Shown: positions 1 to 9,879, counted from the stretch's first letter. The stretch is 39,094 nucleotides of DNA from Spirochaetaceae bacterium (GCA_031290205.1 JAITNZ010000177.1:1-39094); one strand, 5' to 3'. The notes: a model not told the origin generated them from the letters alone. Program-made: numbers and translations.

Positions 1-123
1 GAACATGAAACAGCCCTCCTGTCAGGAGGACGGTCAGACCCACGCGGCCTGATTTCGGCTAGGTTTTGGTTTTGAGGAACCACCCCATTTTCGGCTAGAT
101 TAATTATGAGGCAATGCGAACAC

Positions 124-153
124 TTGACATTTTTCAAAAGGGCGGGGTATAAT
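124..153 (+). promoter_or_regulatory. sigma70-type promoter for the LRR lipoprotein
   Basis: TTGACA at 124-129, 18-bp spacer, TATAAT at 148-153, about 30 bp before ATG 184 with an AGGAG RBS. Confidence 0.7.
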
Positions 154-183
154 CATTATAATGTTTGATACTAGGAGTATAAA

Positions 184-1506
184 ATGAGAAACGAAACTAA
201 ATCGCTCTTATTCGTCTGCACGGCAATCGCGGTGTTCGCCGCATTGACGGCACTATCCTCGTGCAGCGTGGTTGCCGATACGTCGGCTCTGAATCTGAAT
301 GAGGATAGCGCGCCGAAAATAACCGGTTTCAATTTTTTGGCTGACACAAACGATCTGAGCGAGGATGCGATTGGCATCATTGACACGAGCGATAACACTA
401 TCAGCGTTATCGTGCCCTACGGGACGGAACGAAGCGGGCTTATCCCCAGCATCATCTGGTCGGGAAACAAGATCGAGCCTGAGGATGCAAGCGCTCGGGA
501 TTTTACCGAAACGCTTAGCTGGACGGTAAAGTCACGCGCAGGCGCCGAAGCGGTCTACCGCGTAACAGTAGTGTCTGCGCCGCCGCTCTCCACGCTCTTT
601 ATCTACAACACAAGCGCAATCTACAACGGCGACGATTTAAAGCTCATAGGGAGTAGAGCGAACCTTGCTTCTAAGAGCGAGTCGACGAGCGACCGGACCA
701 TTGTGAAGCGCGAGGATGAGCCCAAGCCGAACTACGACCCTAGCCTAGACGAAATCGTAAGCTTAGGCGACCTCCCCGACTGGGCGGCGAATAGCATGAC
801 GGCGGACTCACGGCTGGCGTTGCTCTGTGGGCTGAATTACGCCTTCACGATTAACGAAGTGGAGTACCAAAAAGATTACATCTACAAGATTATATGGGGG
901 AAGGATGTGGAGGGCGCTACTACGCTCGGCGATGATTTCCTTGCTGAATTCTTCGGGCTTGCGTCGCTCGAGTTCCCCCCGCTCTCGAATATTACCAGTA
1001 TTGGCGACGGCTTTCTCGCAGGCTGCAACAACCTAGCATTGATCGACCTGAGTCCGCTCTCGAAGATTACCCGTATTGGCGAGGGCTTCATGCGTGACTG
1101 CCGCAGCTTGCCGTCGCTTGACCTTGTCGCGCTCTCGAATGTTACCAGTATCGGCGGTAACTTCCTGACAAGCTCTAGGATAGTTTCGCTCGACCTGAGC
1201 CCGCTCTCGAAGCTAAGAAGCATCGGCGAATCTTTCCTCTATAGCTGCTCCAATTTAACAACGCTTGACTTCAGCCCGCTTTCGAGTATTACCAGTATCG
1301 ACTATATATTTCTCGGAGCTTGCAGCAGCTTATCTAGCGTCAACATGGGCGCCATAAGCGTAACCGTGTTTACTGGTTACGAATATAGCTTCAACTCCTA
1401 CGATGATGAGCAAGTCTGCAAAGTTAAAGTTGCAGGCAGCACGAGTGCATGGGTAAAAAGTTTCTTTAGTGCAAGCCCGGGTGTAACATTTGTGAATAGT
1501 TTGTAA
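184..1506 (+). CDS. Lipoprotein with BspA-type leucine-rich repeats and an N-terminal DUF5018-like domain
   Basis: Lipobox ALSSC; repeated 'LSxITxIGxxFLxxCxxLxxLDLSPLS' units; good RBS. Confidence 0.8.
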   Translation: MRNETKSLLFVCTAIAVFAALTALSSCSVVADTSALNLNEDSAPKITGFNFLADTNDLSEDAIGIIDTSDNTISVIVPYGTERSGLIPSIIWSGNKIEPEDASARDFTETLSWTVKSRAGAEAVYRVTVVSAPPLSTLFIYNTSAIYNGDDLKLIGSRANLASKSESTSDRTIVKREDEPKPNYDPSLDEIVSLGDLPDWAANSMTADSRLALLCGLNYAFTINEVEYQKDYIYKIIWGKDVEGATTLGDDFLAEFFGLASLEFPPLSNITSIGDGFLAGCNNLALIDLSPLSKITRIGEGFMRDCRSLPSLDLVALSNVTSIGGNFLTSSRIVSLDLSPLSKLRSIGESFLYSCSNLTTLDFSPLSSITSIDYIFLGACSSLSSVNMGAISVTVFTGYEYSFNSYDDEQVCKVKVAGSTSAWVKSFFSASPGVTFVNSL

Positions 1507-1535
1507 GGGCTTCCCGACGGGGAGGAAAAAGAGGC

Positions 1536-1555
1536 GGGCGCTGGACTGAGCGCCC
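1536..1555. terminator. Bidirectional hairpin terminator between convergent genes
   Basis: GGGCGCT-ggactg-AGCGCCC stem; T-rich tails on both sides; lies between the stops at 1506 and 1571. Confidence 0.6.
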
Positions 1556-1570
1556 TTCTCTTATCCGCAT

Positions 1571-2608
1571 TCATCGAAACATTATCAGGTCTTTCGTTCG
1601 CGGCGCGATTTCCCCTATGATTGCGGCGTGGTAGTCGCCTGCAGTTCGTATGCGTCGTGTAAGCTCCTCCGCCTCATCAGGCGGCGCGGCTACTAACAGC
1701 CCCCCCGATGTTTGCGGGTCGAACATCAGCTCCTGGGTGGCGAAGGGAAGTGCGCACACATCGACGAGCTTTTCCACGCGGTTGCGGTTCCGTTGTCCGG
1801 CGGCAGTTAAGAGATAATCATTGGCATAGTGCACCGCCTGAGGGATGAACGGCAGGGCATCAGGATAGAGGATGATTGACGCCGAATCGCCTGCCATCTC
1901 CAGTGTATGAACGAGCAGCCCGAAACCGGTAACGTCGGTGCAGGCGCTTATATTAAATTCCGCCATGCACTCGCACGCATAGCGGTTGAGCCTTTCCATC
2001 GAAGCAAGCGCCTGCCCAACCGCACTCTCGTCCGCCATCCCCACCCGCAACGCCGCCATCACGATTCCTACGCCCAGTGGTTTCGTGAGTATCAACTTGT
2101 GCCCTCTTTTGGGGGTATTGTTGCGGAGCACTTTCGCCGTTTCAACGGAGCCGGTAACTGCCAACCCGTATTTCGGCTCTTTATCATATATTGAGTGCCC
2201 CCCCCCCAACACGGCGCCGGCTTCGGCAATTTTTTCGGCGCCGCCTGCTAGTATATCAGCCAAAATCTTTTTATCCATCGCTTCGGGGAAGCAGACGAGG
2301 TTCAACGCCAGCAGTGGGCGCCCACCCATTGCCCAGACGTCGCTCAGCGCGTTAGCCGCCGCAATCCGCCCGAATGTCTTTGCGTCATTGACCATGGGGG
2401 GGAAAAAATCAACCGTGAATATAAGCGAACGTTCTTCATCAAGCTGATACACTGCGGCATCATCGGAAGCGTCATACCCGACGAGCAGGTTTTTGTTGCT
2501 ACCGGCGGGGATCCCGCCTAATAAATGCGCCAGCGCCTCACTTTCTATCTTAGCCCCACAGCCCCCACTTGTACAATTTGATAGCAACGAATCGTTACCT
2601 TGTGCCAT
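1571..2608 (-). CDS. selD: Selenide, water dikinase (selenophosphate synthase), Cys form
   Basis: GGCGAKI catalytic motif, DDAAVY, VDFFPPMVND, GRIAAANALSDVWAMGG, GGHSI, TDVTGFGLL, DPQTSGGLL motifs. Confidence 0.96.
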   Translation of the reverse strand: MAQGNDSLLSNCTSGGCGAKIESEALAHLLGGIPAGSNKNLLVGYDASDDAAVYQLDEERSLIFTVDFFPPMVNDAKTFGRIAAANALSDVWAMGGRPLLALNLVCFPEAMDKKILADILAGGAEKIAEAGAVLGGGHSIYDKEPKYGLAVTGSVETAKVLRNNTPKRGHKLILTKPLGVGIVMAALRVGMADESAVGQALASMERLNRYACECMAEFNISACTDVTGFGLLVHTLEMAGDSASIILYPDALPFIPQAVHYANDYLLTAAGQRNRNRVEKLVDVCALPFATQELMFDPQTSGGLLVAAPPDEAEELTRRIRTAGDYHAAIIGEIAPRTKDLIMFR

Positions 2609-2746
2609 ACATAGCTCCTCTAAATATTTTTGTGCGCTACCCCGCTTGCGCGGGGTCGGGCTATCCGCTCCAATGTGCTCATTCCGCTACGCTCCATTCC
2701 GCGCATTTCCGCTTCTATCCCTAGCGCCGCAACGGCAGTGTGCCGC

Positions 2747-3388
2747 TCATTTGAAAAGTCCCTGACAGACGCGCACGGCTTCGGTAGCATTTTTTGCGTA
2801 AGCGTCCGCGCCGATGCGTTTGGAAAACGCCAGCGAAACAGGTCCCCCCCCTACCGCAACTTTGAATTGATTCCGTATCCCTCTATCATTGAGAATCTTT
2901 ATCACCTCCGCCATGTTGTCCATAGTTGTTGTCATAAGCGACGAAAGCAAAATAATATCGGCATGGTATTCGAGCGCCTTTTCGACAAATGTTGCGGGGC
3001 GCACGTCGCGCCCTAAATCCTCTATATCAAAGCCTGATGCCTCCAGCATAATTTTTACCAGATTTTTGCCTATATCGTGCGTATCGCCTTCGATGACACC
3101 AATTACCGCACGTTTGCGAAGTGCGCCGCCGCCCTGTTTGATGTGCGGCTTCAGAATAGCAATCCCCTCGTTCATAGCATCCGAGCAGATAATCAATTCG
3201 GGAACAAAATATTCCTCATCCTCGAAGAGCTTCCCTGCCCGCGACATACCGTCGGCAAGCCCCTTATCGATTGCTTCGTAAGCGTCGACGTTTTTTTCAA
3301 CAGCCTCTTTTGAAAGGCGAATGGCGCTCTCCTCGTCCATATCTACAACAGAGTCGGATAGTTTTTTATACAGTTCTTCATTAGTCAT
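2747..3388 (-). CDS. Corrinoid protein (MtbC/MtaC-like, B12-binding with methionine-synthase-type cap)
   Basis: B12-binding motif GDTHDIGKNL; cap-like N-terminus; VGGGPVS near the C-terminus; 213 aa. Confidence 0.93.
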   Translation of the reverse strand: MTNEELYKKLSDSVVDMDEESAIRLSKEAVEKNVDAYEAIDKGLADGMSRAGKLFEDEEYFVPELIICSDAMNEGIAILKPHIKQGGGALRKRAVIGVIEGDTHDIGKNLVKIMLEASGFDIEDLGRDVRPATFVEKALEYHADIILLSSLMTTTMDNMAEVIKILNDRGIRNQFKVAVGGGPVSLAFSKRIGADAYAKNATEAVRVCQGLFK

Positions 3389-3404
3389 TTAATTACTCCT
3401 CATT

Positions 3405-4439
3405 TTAATGTGAAATTTGATGTGCTAACACTACACCGGACATCGCTTTTAAGTTAGCAATTGGTGTCGAAGGCGGGATGTCGCAGCCGGGTGTCAGCAC
3501 GAAGCCGCCACCTTCGCCCGCATCACTGATGCACTGTTTGCAGGCGGCGGCGACTGCTTCCGGCGTTCCCTGCTGCATGATGCCGACAGGGTCCATATTG
3601 CCTGCGAAAGCCGTCTTTCCGCCGAACACCTCGCGGCATTTTTTTAAGCTTACCTTGTAATCCACCGAAACAATATCGATGTTTATGCCGTTCAGCAGGT
3701 CGAGGCGGTTTTCAATGTTACCGCAAATATGCAAAGCGGTAGCAACCTTCTTTGAGCGCAGTTCCGTAAAAACTTTTTTGAAAACGGGAAAAACAAATTC
3801 CTGGAAATGCTTACGGGAAATCATATCGCCTGAGGCGCTTGGTTCGGCAATCACGACAAAGTTCACCCCGTTATCAATATAGAGTTGCATATAATGCAGA
3901 CAGAGATTTGTGGTAAAATCTAACAGGCGGCGCACCGAGTCGGGATTACGGTACACATCCCGCATCAGATTCTCGGCGCCATAGAGAATGCCTGCCAGCG
4001 TCCAGGGACCCCAGCGGGTAAGGGCGATAAACTGTTTGTTATCTACTTTTTTTCCCAGATGTTTTGTTACCTCCAGCATAAAGAGCACGGCGGAGTCGTC
4101 TTTTATCGTATCGATGTTGATTGAACTAATATCTGAAATATTTTTTATCAGGGTATCGACAACATCGGGGGTGCCTTTTGCGCGGAATTGTATCTTACCC
4201 CCTATCGCGCCGACGACCATATTGTTGTAACCGGACATCGCCCAGCTTATATCAGAATCAACCGAGGTATAGGTGTTAAAAAGGATATCCGCTACTTTTT
4301 CGCTTTCCGCGCGAAGGGCATTTTCCAACGAGATGCCGTTACTCGTCAGCGCCCATGCGCCGCCCGACCATACGGTAACCGCCTGACGCGGGGTCGGTTT
4401 TAACTCCAGCGTATTTTGGATAATTTCTTTCGCATTCAT
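3405..4439 (-). CDS. Uroporphyrinogen decarboxylase-family methyltransferase (MtaA/MtbA/MtsA-like) 1
   Basis: LHICGN zinc motif and GFVLTPGCDIPPSTPIANL C-terminus. ATG at 4439 preceded by GGAGGAA; the ORF extension to 4523 runs into repeat-derived sequence. Confidence 0.9.
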   Translation of the reverse strand: MNAKEIIQNTLELKPTPRQAVTVWSGGAWALTSNGISLENALRAESEKVADILFNTYTSVDSDISWAMSGYNNMVVGAIGGKIQFRAKGTPDVVDTLIKNISDISSINIDTIKDDSAVLFMLEVTKHLGKKVDNKQFIALTRWGPWTLAGILYGAENLMRDVYRNPDSVRRLLDFTTNLCLHYMQLYIDNGVNFVVIAEPSASGDMISRKHFQEFVFPVFKKVFTELRSKKVATALHICGNIENRLDLLNGINIDIVSVDYKVSLKKCREVFGGKTAFAGNMDPVGIMQQGTPEAVAAACKQCISDAGEGGGFVLTPGCDIPPSTPIANLKAMSGVVLAHQISH

Positions 4440-4527
4440 TTTTTCCTCCTTCACATGATGTTGGAGAGTGGGGGATGGGGGATGGGGAACAGGGAACAGG
4501 GGAAGATTCCAGTTTGAAATCATTTTT

Positions 4528-4722
4528 CACTCTTCACTACTCATTCACTACTCATTCACTACTCACTCACCACTCACTTACTCACTACTCACTCACTACT
4601 CACTCACTACTCACTTTTCACTCACTCTTCACTCACTCACTCACTACTCACTACTCACTACTCACTACTCACTACTCACTACTCACTACTCACTACTCAC
4701 TCATTCACCACTCACTCCATAA
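4528..4722. repeat. Heptanucleotide-based short tandem repeat tract (TCACTAC units)
   Basis: Long run of TCACTAC/TCATTCAC/ACTCACT units; intergenic. Confidence 0.9.
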
Positions 4723-4787
4723 TCCATAATCCCCCTCGCTGCTCCCAGCCGGCCCGCATTAAAGGGACCGGCAACATCAATCATTGC

Positions 4788-5621
4788 TTATTTTACGACG
4801 CCGTGTTCTACGACGACGGATTCGGGGTCGACTGCTTTACCGTAGACGGGGAGCAGGGTTGCCTTGTAGTCGTCGTGGAAGAAGGTGTCGCCAACGCCGG
4901 TGCTGATTTCGTTGTTCAGCCAGTCGAGCAATTCCTTGTTGCCTTTACGGACGGCGGCGGCTATCGTATCGAGGCTACCGATTGATTGAATTGTCGTGGT
5001 GAAGCCGGGGTTTTGGACAGACCAGGCGAATACGACTGTGTTATCCTGCGCAAGGGCAGGGGCGCGACCGTCTTTCAGCGCGTTGAATCCGGCGCTGATC
5101 TGTTCATACTTTTGCAGCTTAATCTTGGGATAATTTTTGGCAAAGTAGACTTCGGAGGTTGTCCCCGGATTGACGATGAGTTCCTTGCCTTCCAGGTCGC
5201 TGATCTTTTTGATGGGGGCGCGGTCTGGGGAGACGATGCCGATAGCGACTTTCATGTAGGGCAGCGTAAAATCGACGGCGAGGGCGCGGTCGGGGGTTAC
5301 GGTAAAGTTTGCCATGATGATGTCAACTTTATCGGATTGCAGGAATTCGACGCGGTTTGCCGGGTCGACCGAGACAAATTCGATAGCATTTTCGTCACCG
5401 AGCATATCTTTGGCGATGCGGTGTGCGAAATACACATCGTATCCTTGGTAAATGCCCTTTGCGTCGACAAAACCAAACGGGGGTGTATCGGAAAATATAC
5501 CTATCCTGATTTTCCCCGCCTTCTTGATTTTTTCAAGAGAGCCGCTCGCATCCTGTTGTCCGCCTGCAAAGGCAGCAACAGCCATCATAAAAGCCAGTAA
5601 TACAAACAATAGCTTTTTCAT
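4788..5621 (-). CDS. Amino-acid ABC transporter substrate-binding protein, cysteine-binding (CjaA/Cj0982-like)
   Basis: Signal peptide; 'GKIRIGIFSDTPPFGFVDAKGIYQGYDVYFAHRIAKDMLGDE' and 'ANFTVTPDRALAVDFTLPYMKVAIGIV' resemble the Campylobacter cysteine-binding SBP from memory. Confidence 0.8.
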   Translation of the reverse strand: MKKLLFVLLAFMMAVAAFAGGQQDASGSLEKIKKAGKIRIGIFSDTPPFGFVDAKGIYQGYDVYFAHRIAKDMLGDENAIEFVSVDPANRVEFLQSDKVDIIMANFTVTPDRALAVDFTLPYMKVAIGIVSPDRAPIKKISDLEGKELIVNPGTTSEVYFAKNYPKIKLQKYEQISAGFNALKDGRAPALAQDNTVVFAWSVQNPGFTTTIQSIGSLDTIAAAVRKGNKELLDWLNNEISTGVGDTFFHDDYKATLLPVYGKAVDPESVVVEHGVVK

Positions 5622-5681
5622 TTTTTCCCTCCTATAGGAATAATAATATATGAGACTAAACGAGAGGCTAAAGCCTAAAGT

Positions 5682-6455
5682 TTAGGAGTCTCCTAGCTTC
5701 AAGGCGTTATCAAAACTGAAAATATTCAAAAACCGCGACGCCCGCTCGGTTTTTGGCTGGGAAAAGAACTGTTTCGGCTCGTTTTCCTCGACAATCTCGC
5801 CGCCGTCGATAAAAACGACGCGGTCGGCAACGGCGCTGGCAAACTGCATTTCGTGGGTAACGATAAGCATCGTCATCCCGCTTTTTGCCAGTTCCAGCAT
5901 AACATCCAGCACCTCGCGGACCATTTCGGGGTCGAGCGCGGCGGTTATTTCATCAAAAAGCATGATTTCGGGGTTCATCATCAGGGCACGGACTATGGCG
6001 GCGCGTTGTTTTTGCCCGCCGGAAAGCTGGCGGGGGAAGGCTCGGCTCTTATCTTGGAGCGCTACTCGCTCTAAGAGTGCCATCGCATCACGTTTTGCCT
6101 CTTTTCTGTCCCGTTTTTGCACCTGAATTGGACCCAAAAGGACATTTTCCAGCACCGTCATGTGCGGGAAGAGTTCGTAGGACTGAAAAACCATGCCGAT
6201 TTTCTGGCGGATAAGCCTCCAGTCGCTGTCTTTAGCGCTTATCAGCGTGCCATCGAGGCGTATTTCGCCTGCCTGTATAGTCTCGAGCCCGTTGATGCAA
6301 CGGAGCAGGGTGCTTTTCCCGCAGCCGGAAGGACCCAAAATCACGACGACTTCCCGGTTATTGATGGACAGCGAGACATCTTTGAGCACCGGATTGCCGT
6401 CAAATTCCTTGAAAAGGCGCACGATTTCCAAAACCGGCTTTCGCTTTACTGCCAT
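5682..6455 (-). CDS. Amino-acid ABC transporter ATP-binding protein
   Basis: Walker [10 protein letters not shown], signature LSGGQKQR, Walker [14 protein letters not shown]; start MAVKRKP overlaps the upstream permease stop. Confidence 0.92.
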   Translation of the reverse strand: MAVKRKPVLEIVRLFKEFDGNPVLKDVSLSINNREVVVILGPSGCGKSTLLRCINGLETIQAGEIRLDGTLISAKDSDWRLIRQKIGMVFQSYELFPHMTVLENVLLGPIQVQKRDRKEAKRDAMALLERVALQDKSRAFPRQLSGGQKQRAAIVRALMMNPEIMLFDEITAALDPEMVREVLDVMLELAKSGMTMLIVTHEMQFASAVADRVVFIDGGEIVEENEPKQFFSQPKTERASRFLNIFSFDNALKLGDS

Positions 6456-7114
6456 AGCCTCTCCAAATACTTTGAAACCCGAGAGAGCGGCATACAAAGA
6501 ATAAAATAAAGCAAAAATATCAATCCGTAAACCCAGAAGGCGGCGTCCGGGCTTTGAAAGCGATTGGCTTCGATGACCTGCTGTCCGATTTTCAGCACCT
6601 CGACCACGCCGATCATCACGACAAGCGACGTGCTTTTTATCATACGGGTTGTCAGATTGATGGCGCCCGGTATCAAGCGGCGCACTGCCTGCGGGATGAT
6701 GACAAAGAAATATACCTGCGCTTGGGAAAGTCCCAGCGCATAGCCGCTTTCATACTGATGATGATCGATGCTGGTGATGGAGCCGCGCACCAGATCGCCC
6801 ATTTCGGCGGCGCCCCAGAGGACAAAAACGAGTATCGAGGCTGTTTCGCCGCTCAAATTCAGGTGAAAGTTGATGGAAAGTCCAAAATATATGATGAAGA
6901 GCCAGACTATCACCGGGATAATCCGCATCGCTTCCAGATAGAAGCGGCAGACGACGCGCAAAATCAGGCTCTGCTTGGTCATCAGGATACCTGTGAAAAT
7001 CCCCGCCACCATCGAAAGCGTTACGGAAACAAGCGCGATGCGGGCGCTTATCCACAGCCCGCCGAGGATACGCTGCATGTTGATGCCGTCAAAGAGAATG
7101 TCCAAACCCTGCAA
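6446..7114 (-). CDS. Amino-acid ABC transporter permease (HisM family)
   Basis: HisM/GlnP-type permease; TTG start at 7114 preceded by AAAGGAGG. Confidence 0.85.
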   Translation of the reverse strand: MQGLDILFDGINMQRILGGLWISARIALVSVTLSMVAGIFTGILMTKQSLILRVVCRFYLEAMRIIPVIVWLFIIYFGLSINFHLNLSGETASILVFVLWGAAEMGDLVRGSITSIDHHQYESGYALGLSQAQVYFFVIIPQAVRRLIPGAINLTTRMIKSTSLVVMIGVVEVLKIGQQVIEANRFQSPDAAFWVYGLIFLLYFILCMPLSRVSKYLERLWQ

Positions 7115-7754
7115 AACGCAGCCTCCTTTCCGCGAAGCGGAACAAGAACGAAAGCGGCAGCAGCAGCACCAGATAGCCGGCAACGAGCAGCACCAGCGAT
7201 TCGTTTGTTTTATAATACATCCCGATAAGCTGCCGTGCCACGGCGATGAGGTCCGAGAGCGCGATGATGCTCACCACGCCCGTCTCCTTGATGAGGAAGA
7301 GCACGTTGGCAGCCAGCGCGCTCATCGAGACGGCGAGGGCTTGGGGCAGCACGACAAAGCGTATCAGCTGCGGCTGGGAGAGCCCAATCGAAAGCCCCGC
7401 CTCAATCTGTCCTTTGCTAATTGCCTCGAAGCCGCCCCGAAATGCCTCTGCCATGTAGGAGCCGCCGAGGAACGAAAGCCCTACGACCGCGCAGGTAAAC
7501 GAAGTGAAGGTTATCCCTATGCGGGGCAGCCCGAAGTAGAGGAGAAAAAGCTGAATCAAAAGCGGCGTATTCCGCGAAAGTTCGATATAGGCGCCGCAAA
7601 GCCGCTTAAGAGCTGGCACGCGGTAATAGCGGACAAGCGCGCAGAAAAACCCGATTACCAGTGAGTAAAGCACCCCAAAGAAGCAGAGTTTAAGCACCAA
7701 AATGATGGCATCGATATAGAGGGGTATGAATTGTATGATAAAAGTCTGACTCAA
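7089..7754 (-). CDS. Amino-acid ABC transporter permease (HisM family)
   Basis: 'IELSRNTPLLIQLFLLYFGLPRIG' permease signature; overlaps the next gene. Confidence 0.9.
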   Translation of the reverse strand: MSQTFIIQFIPLYIDAIILVLKLCFFGVLYSLVIGFFCALVRYYRVPALKRLCGAYIELSRNTPLLIQLFLLYFGLPRIGITFTSFTCAVVGLSFLGGSYMAEAFRGGFEAISKGQIEAGLSIGLSQPQLIRFVVLPQALAVSMSALAANVLFLIKETGVVSIIALSDLIAVARQLIGMYYKTNESLVLLVAGYLVLLLPLSFLFRFAERRLRFAGFGHSL

Positions 7755-7793
7755 AGGATAATTCCTATTATATTTATATATTTGCTAGGTATA

Positions 7794-7822
7794 AGCATAG
7801 CATTACTCAATGTAACTGTCAA
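7794..7822 (-). promoter_or_regulatory. sigma70-type promoter upstream of the cysteine-type ABC operon
   Basis: Minus strand TTGACA (7822-7817), 17-bp spacer, TATGCT (7799-7794). Confidence 0.55.
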
Positions 7823-7884
7823 GAGGGCGCCTCAGGCGCTTCCAAGGTGCAATTTATTTTTCGTGGTAAATTCCAAATTGCCAA

Positions 7885-7965
7885 CGGGGGGGCGTTGCGG
7901 GGGCACTCCCCCGCAGAGGAGGTAGCGCGCAACAAAGTGCGCGCGTAGGGGGATACTTCCCCCTC
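7885..7965 (+). repeat. GC-rich triple-hairpin repeat, copy 1
   Basis: GCGTTGCGGGGGCACTCCCCCGCAGAGGAGGTAGCGCGCAACAAAGTGCGCGCGTAGGGGGATACTTCCCCCTC; matches the reverse complement of 30921-31002. Confidence 0.85.
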
Positions 7966-7984
7966 TTCCCCTACTCCCCACGCT

Positions 7985-9025
7985 CTATATACCACGAATT
8001 GGGAAGCACACCCCGGCTTCCTCTACGGTCTTGACCATCGCGCTGATGTTTTCAAACGGCGTATTAGTAGCGAGGCTGCAACCGGTAGCGATGATGACCC
8101 CTTTCGGGGAGTCGTAGGCTTCCTCGATACAGCGCCGCGTCGCCTCCCGGACATCGGCTACCGTTCCCTGAAACATGACTTCGGAGGGCGGTACATTTCC
8201 CATAATTCTGACACGGCTGCCGACCGCTTCTTTCGCCGAGCGCATCGAGACTTCATTGTCTATACTGAGGCAATTTGCTCCGGTATCAGCCATCAGGTCC
8301 CATATTTTTTCGGTTTTTCCACAAATATGAAGCGTTACTGATTTTCCTCGGCTCTGTATGTCTGCAATGAGCCGTTTTAGATAGGGGAAGGCAAAGGTCT
8401 GGAAATGCTTCCTGCTGATAACCGTGCCCGAACCCATCGGGTCGGAAAGACTCGGTGAGCAGCCGGTCTCGATAATATCTTTCGCGTAATTAAGGCAACT
8501 TTGTAATGAAATCTCGCAGAGTTCATGGACGGCGGCAGGGTTGTGCAACATGAGGCGGGCAATATTTTCTTCACCTATCACGAGACAGGCGACCGTAAAG
8601 GGTGCGGTAAGGGCGCCTGCAACCGGCACTTCCTTTCCAACCGCGTCGATCGTTATCCGCATCGCTTCGAGGCAGCGCTGGAGAATGGGACTCTTTGCCG
8701 ATTCGGCGGGTGTGAGCGTTTTGATTTCCGCCGCGCTTTTGATTGCCGGTTCTTCAATATAGGCGGTCTCGTCGTCGGGAACGTAGACTTTTGCGCCAAG
8801 AGCTTCGGGCAGAGTAAAGAGGTCGGTAAAAACACGGATATTGTCATAGCCGAATTTTCGGTATGCCTCAATCTGTGCTTTTGCGAGGAGTTTTCCGTCC
8901 CTGCGCAGACTGGAAACCTTTTCGCCGATAACGCGCGCGCCCGTATTCCCCACGATTGGCACACAGGGGAGGCGGTCAATCGCTTCACCCTTATTGTATG
9001 CGCTCATTCTTTCAAGTGCTGTCAT
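7985..9025 (-). CDS. Uroporphyrinogen decarboxylase-family methyltransferase 2
   Basis: LHICGKTEKIWDLM, GVIIATGCSLATNTPFENI; 346 aa. Confidence 0.9.
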   Translation of the reverse strand: MTALERMSAYNKGEAIDRLPCVPIVGNTGARVIGEKVSSLRRDGKLLAKAQIEAYRKFGYDNIRVFTDLFTLPEALGAKVYVPDDETAYIEEPAIKSAAEIKTLTPAESAKSPILQRCLEAMRITIDAVGKEVPVAGALTAPFTVACLVIGEENIARLMLHNPAAVHELCEISLQSCLNYAKDIIETGCSPSLSDPMGSGTVISRKHFQTFAFPYLKRLIADIQSRGKSVTLHICGKTEKIWDLMADTGANCLSIDNEVSMRSAKEAVGSRVRIMGNVPPSEVMFQGTVADVREATRRCIEEAYDSPKGVIIATGCSLATNTPFENISAMVKTVEEAGVCFPIRGI

Positions 9026-9060
9026 ACATTCTCCTCCTATAAAAAATCACTTGCTATGCA

Positions 9061-9118
9061 CCCCGTTCTCTTATCAAACGGAAGGCAGAAGTGCCGCAGG
9101 CACCGGCTGTGGCGTCGC
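9061..9118 (-). repeat. Dispersed two-hairpin element (copy near the permease stop)
   Basis: GTGCC-gca-GGCAC hairpin plus CCGTT...AACGG hairpin; shared with 13391-13434 and 16408-16453. Confidence 0.75.
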
Positions 9119-9879
9119 TACCGCTTCTTTGTCCAATACAACACCCGCGTTTTGAGGCGATTGAATCCTAAGGTGATGAGCAGGACGACTAACGACAGCA
9201 CGAACATACCGGCAAGCACGCGGTCGTACTCGGCAAAATCGGCGTAGTACTGCACAAAATAGCCCAAACCTGCCCGCGCGCCGAATATCTCGCCGACGGT
9301 GAGCAGGATGAAACTCATGATAAGCCCTGACTCAATACCTGCAAAAATCTGCGGCATAATTCCCGGCAGGATAATCTTAAAAACAAGTTTCGCGCCTTTC
9401 AGATTAAGGCATCTCGCGTTATCAATCCAGCGCGGCTCAAGGAATATGATGCCGTGTATTGTGCTGCGCAAGACGGGCCAGAAAACGCCAATCATGATGA
9501 TTGATGCCGAAGACAACCAGAATGTCGGAAATATCGCGATGGCATAGGGAATGAGCATTGTCGGAGGTATCGGATTAAGCGCGCTGAAGATGGGCATAAA
9601 AAGCCGTTTCAGTTTTTCGTTAAGCCCCACAACGGCGCCTATGCTCACACCGAGGACGATGGCAAGCAGGAGCGCGGGAAAGAGAAGGCGCATCGAGCTT
9701 AAAAAACCGATAAAAAGCAATTTTCTTGAAGAAATGAGCGCCCGAAATATTTTCCCGAGTCCCGGGAATATCAAAGGGTTGAGCAATTTTCCAATATCGG
9801 TAATGAGCGCGTAGACAAAGAACAAACCGGCAAATATCAGGATAGAGCCTACATACCGGCTTAAACCGCTTTTTTTCAT
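9118..9879 (-). CDS. ABC transporter permease (SsuC/TauC type)
   Basis: BPD_transp_1-type permease; start MKKSGLSRYV at 9879. The longer ORF to 9933 reads through tandem repeats. Confidence 0.88.
   Translation of the reverse strand: MKKSGLSRYVGSILIFAGLFFVYALITDIGKLLNPLIFPGLGKIFRALISSRKLLFIGFLSSMRLLFPALLLAIVLGVSIGAVVGLNEKLKRLFMPIFSALNPIPPTMLIPYAIAIFPTFWLSSASIIMIGVFWPVLRSTIHGIIFLEPRWIDNARCLNLKGAKLVFKIILPGIMPQIFAGIESGLIMSFILLTVGEIFGARAGLGYFVQYYADFAEYDRVLAGMFVLSLVVLLITLGFNRLKTRVLYWTKKR

Noticed and set aside
1-123. Duplicated TTTCGGCTAG and CCTCCTGTCAGGAGG hairpin before the first gene
   Set aside because: Short and at the window edge; not enough context for an interpretation.
3405-4523. Extended N-terminus of methyltransferase 1 (MISNWNLPLFPVPHPPSP...)
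   Set aside because: Extension comes from repeat-derived intergenic sequence; ATG at 4439 has a GGAGGA RBS.
4468-4729. ORFs of 84 aa (THYSLLTTHYSLL...)
   Set aside because: Translation of the heptamer repeat tract; no coding signature.
4803-8762. Long plus-strand ORFs opposite the ABC transporter genes
   Set aside because: Antisense shadows of well-supported minus-strand genes; no RBS or family motif.
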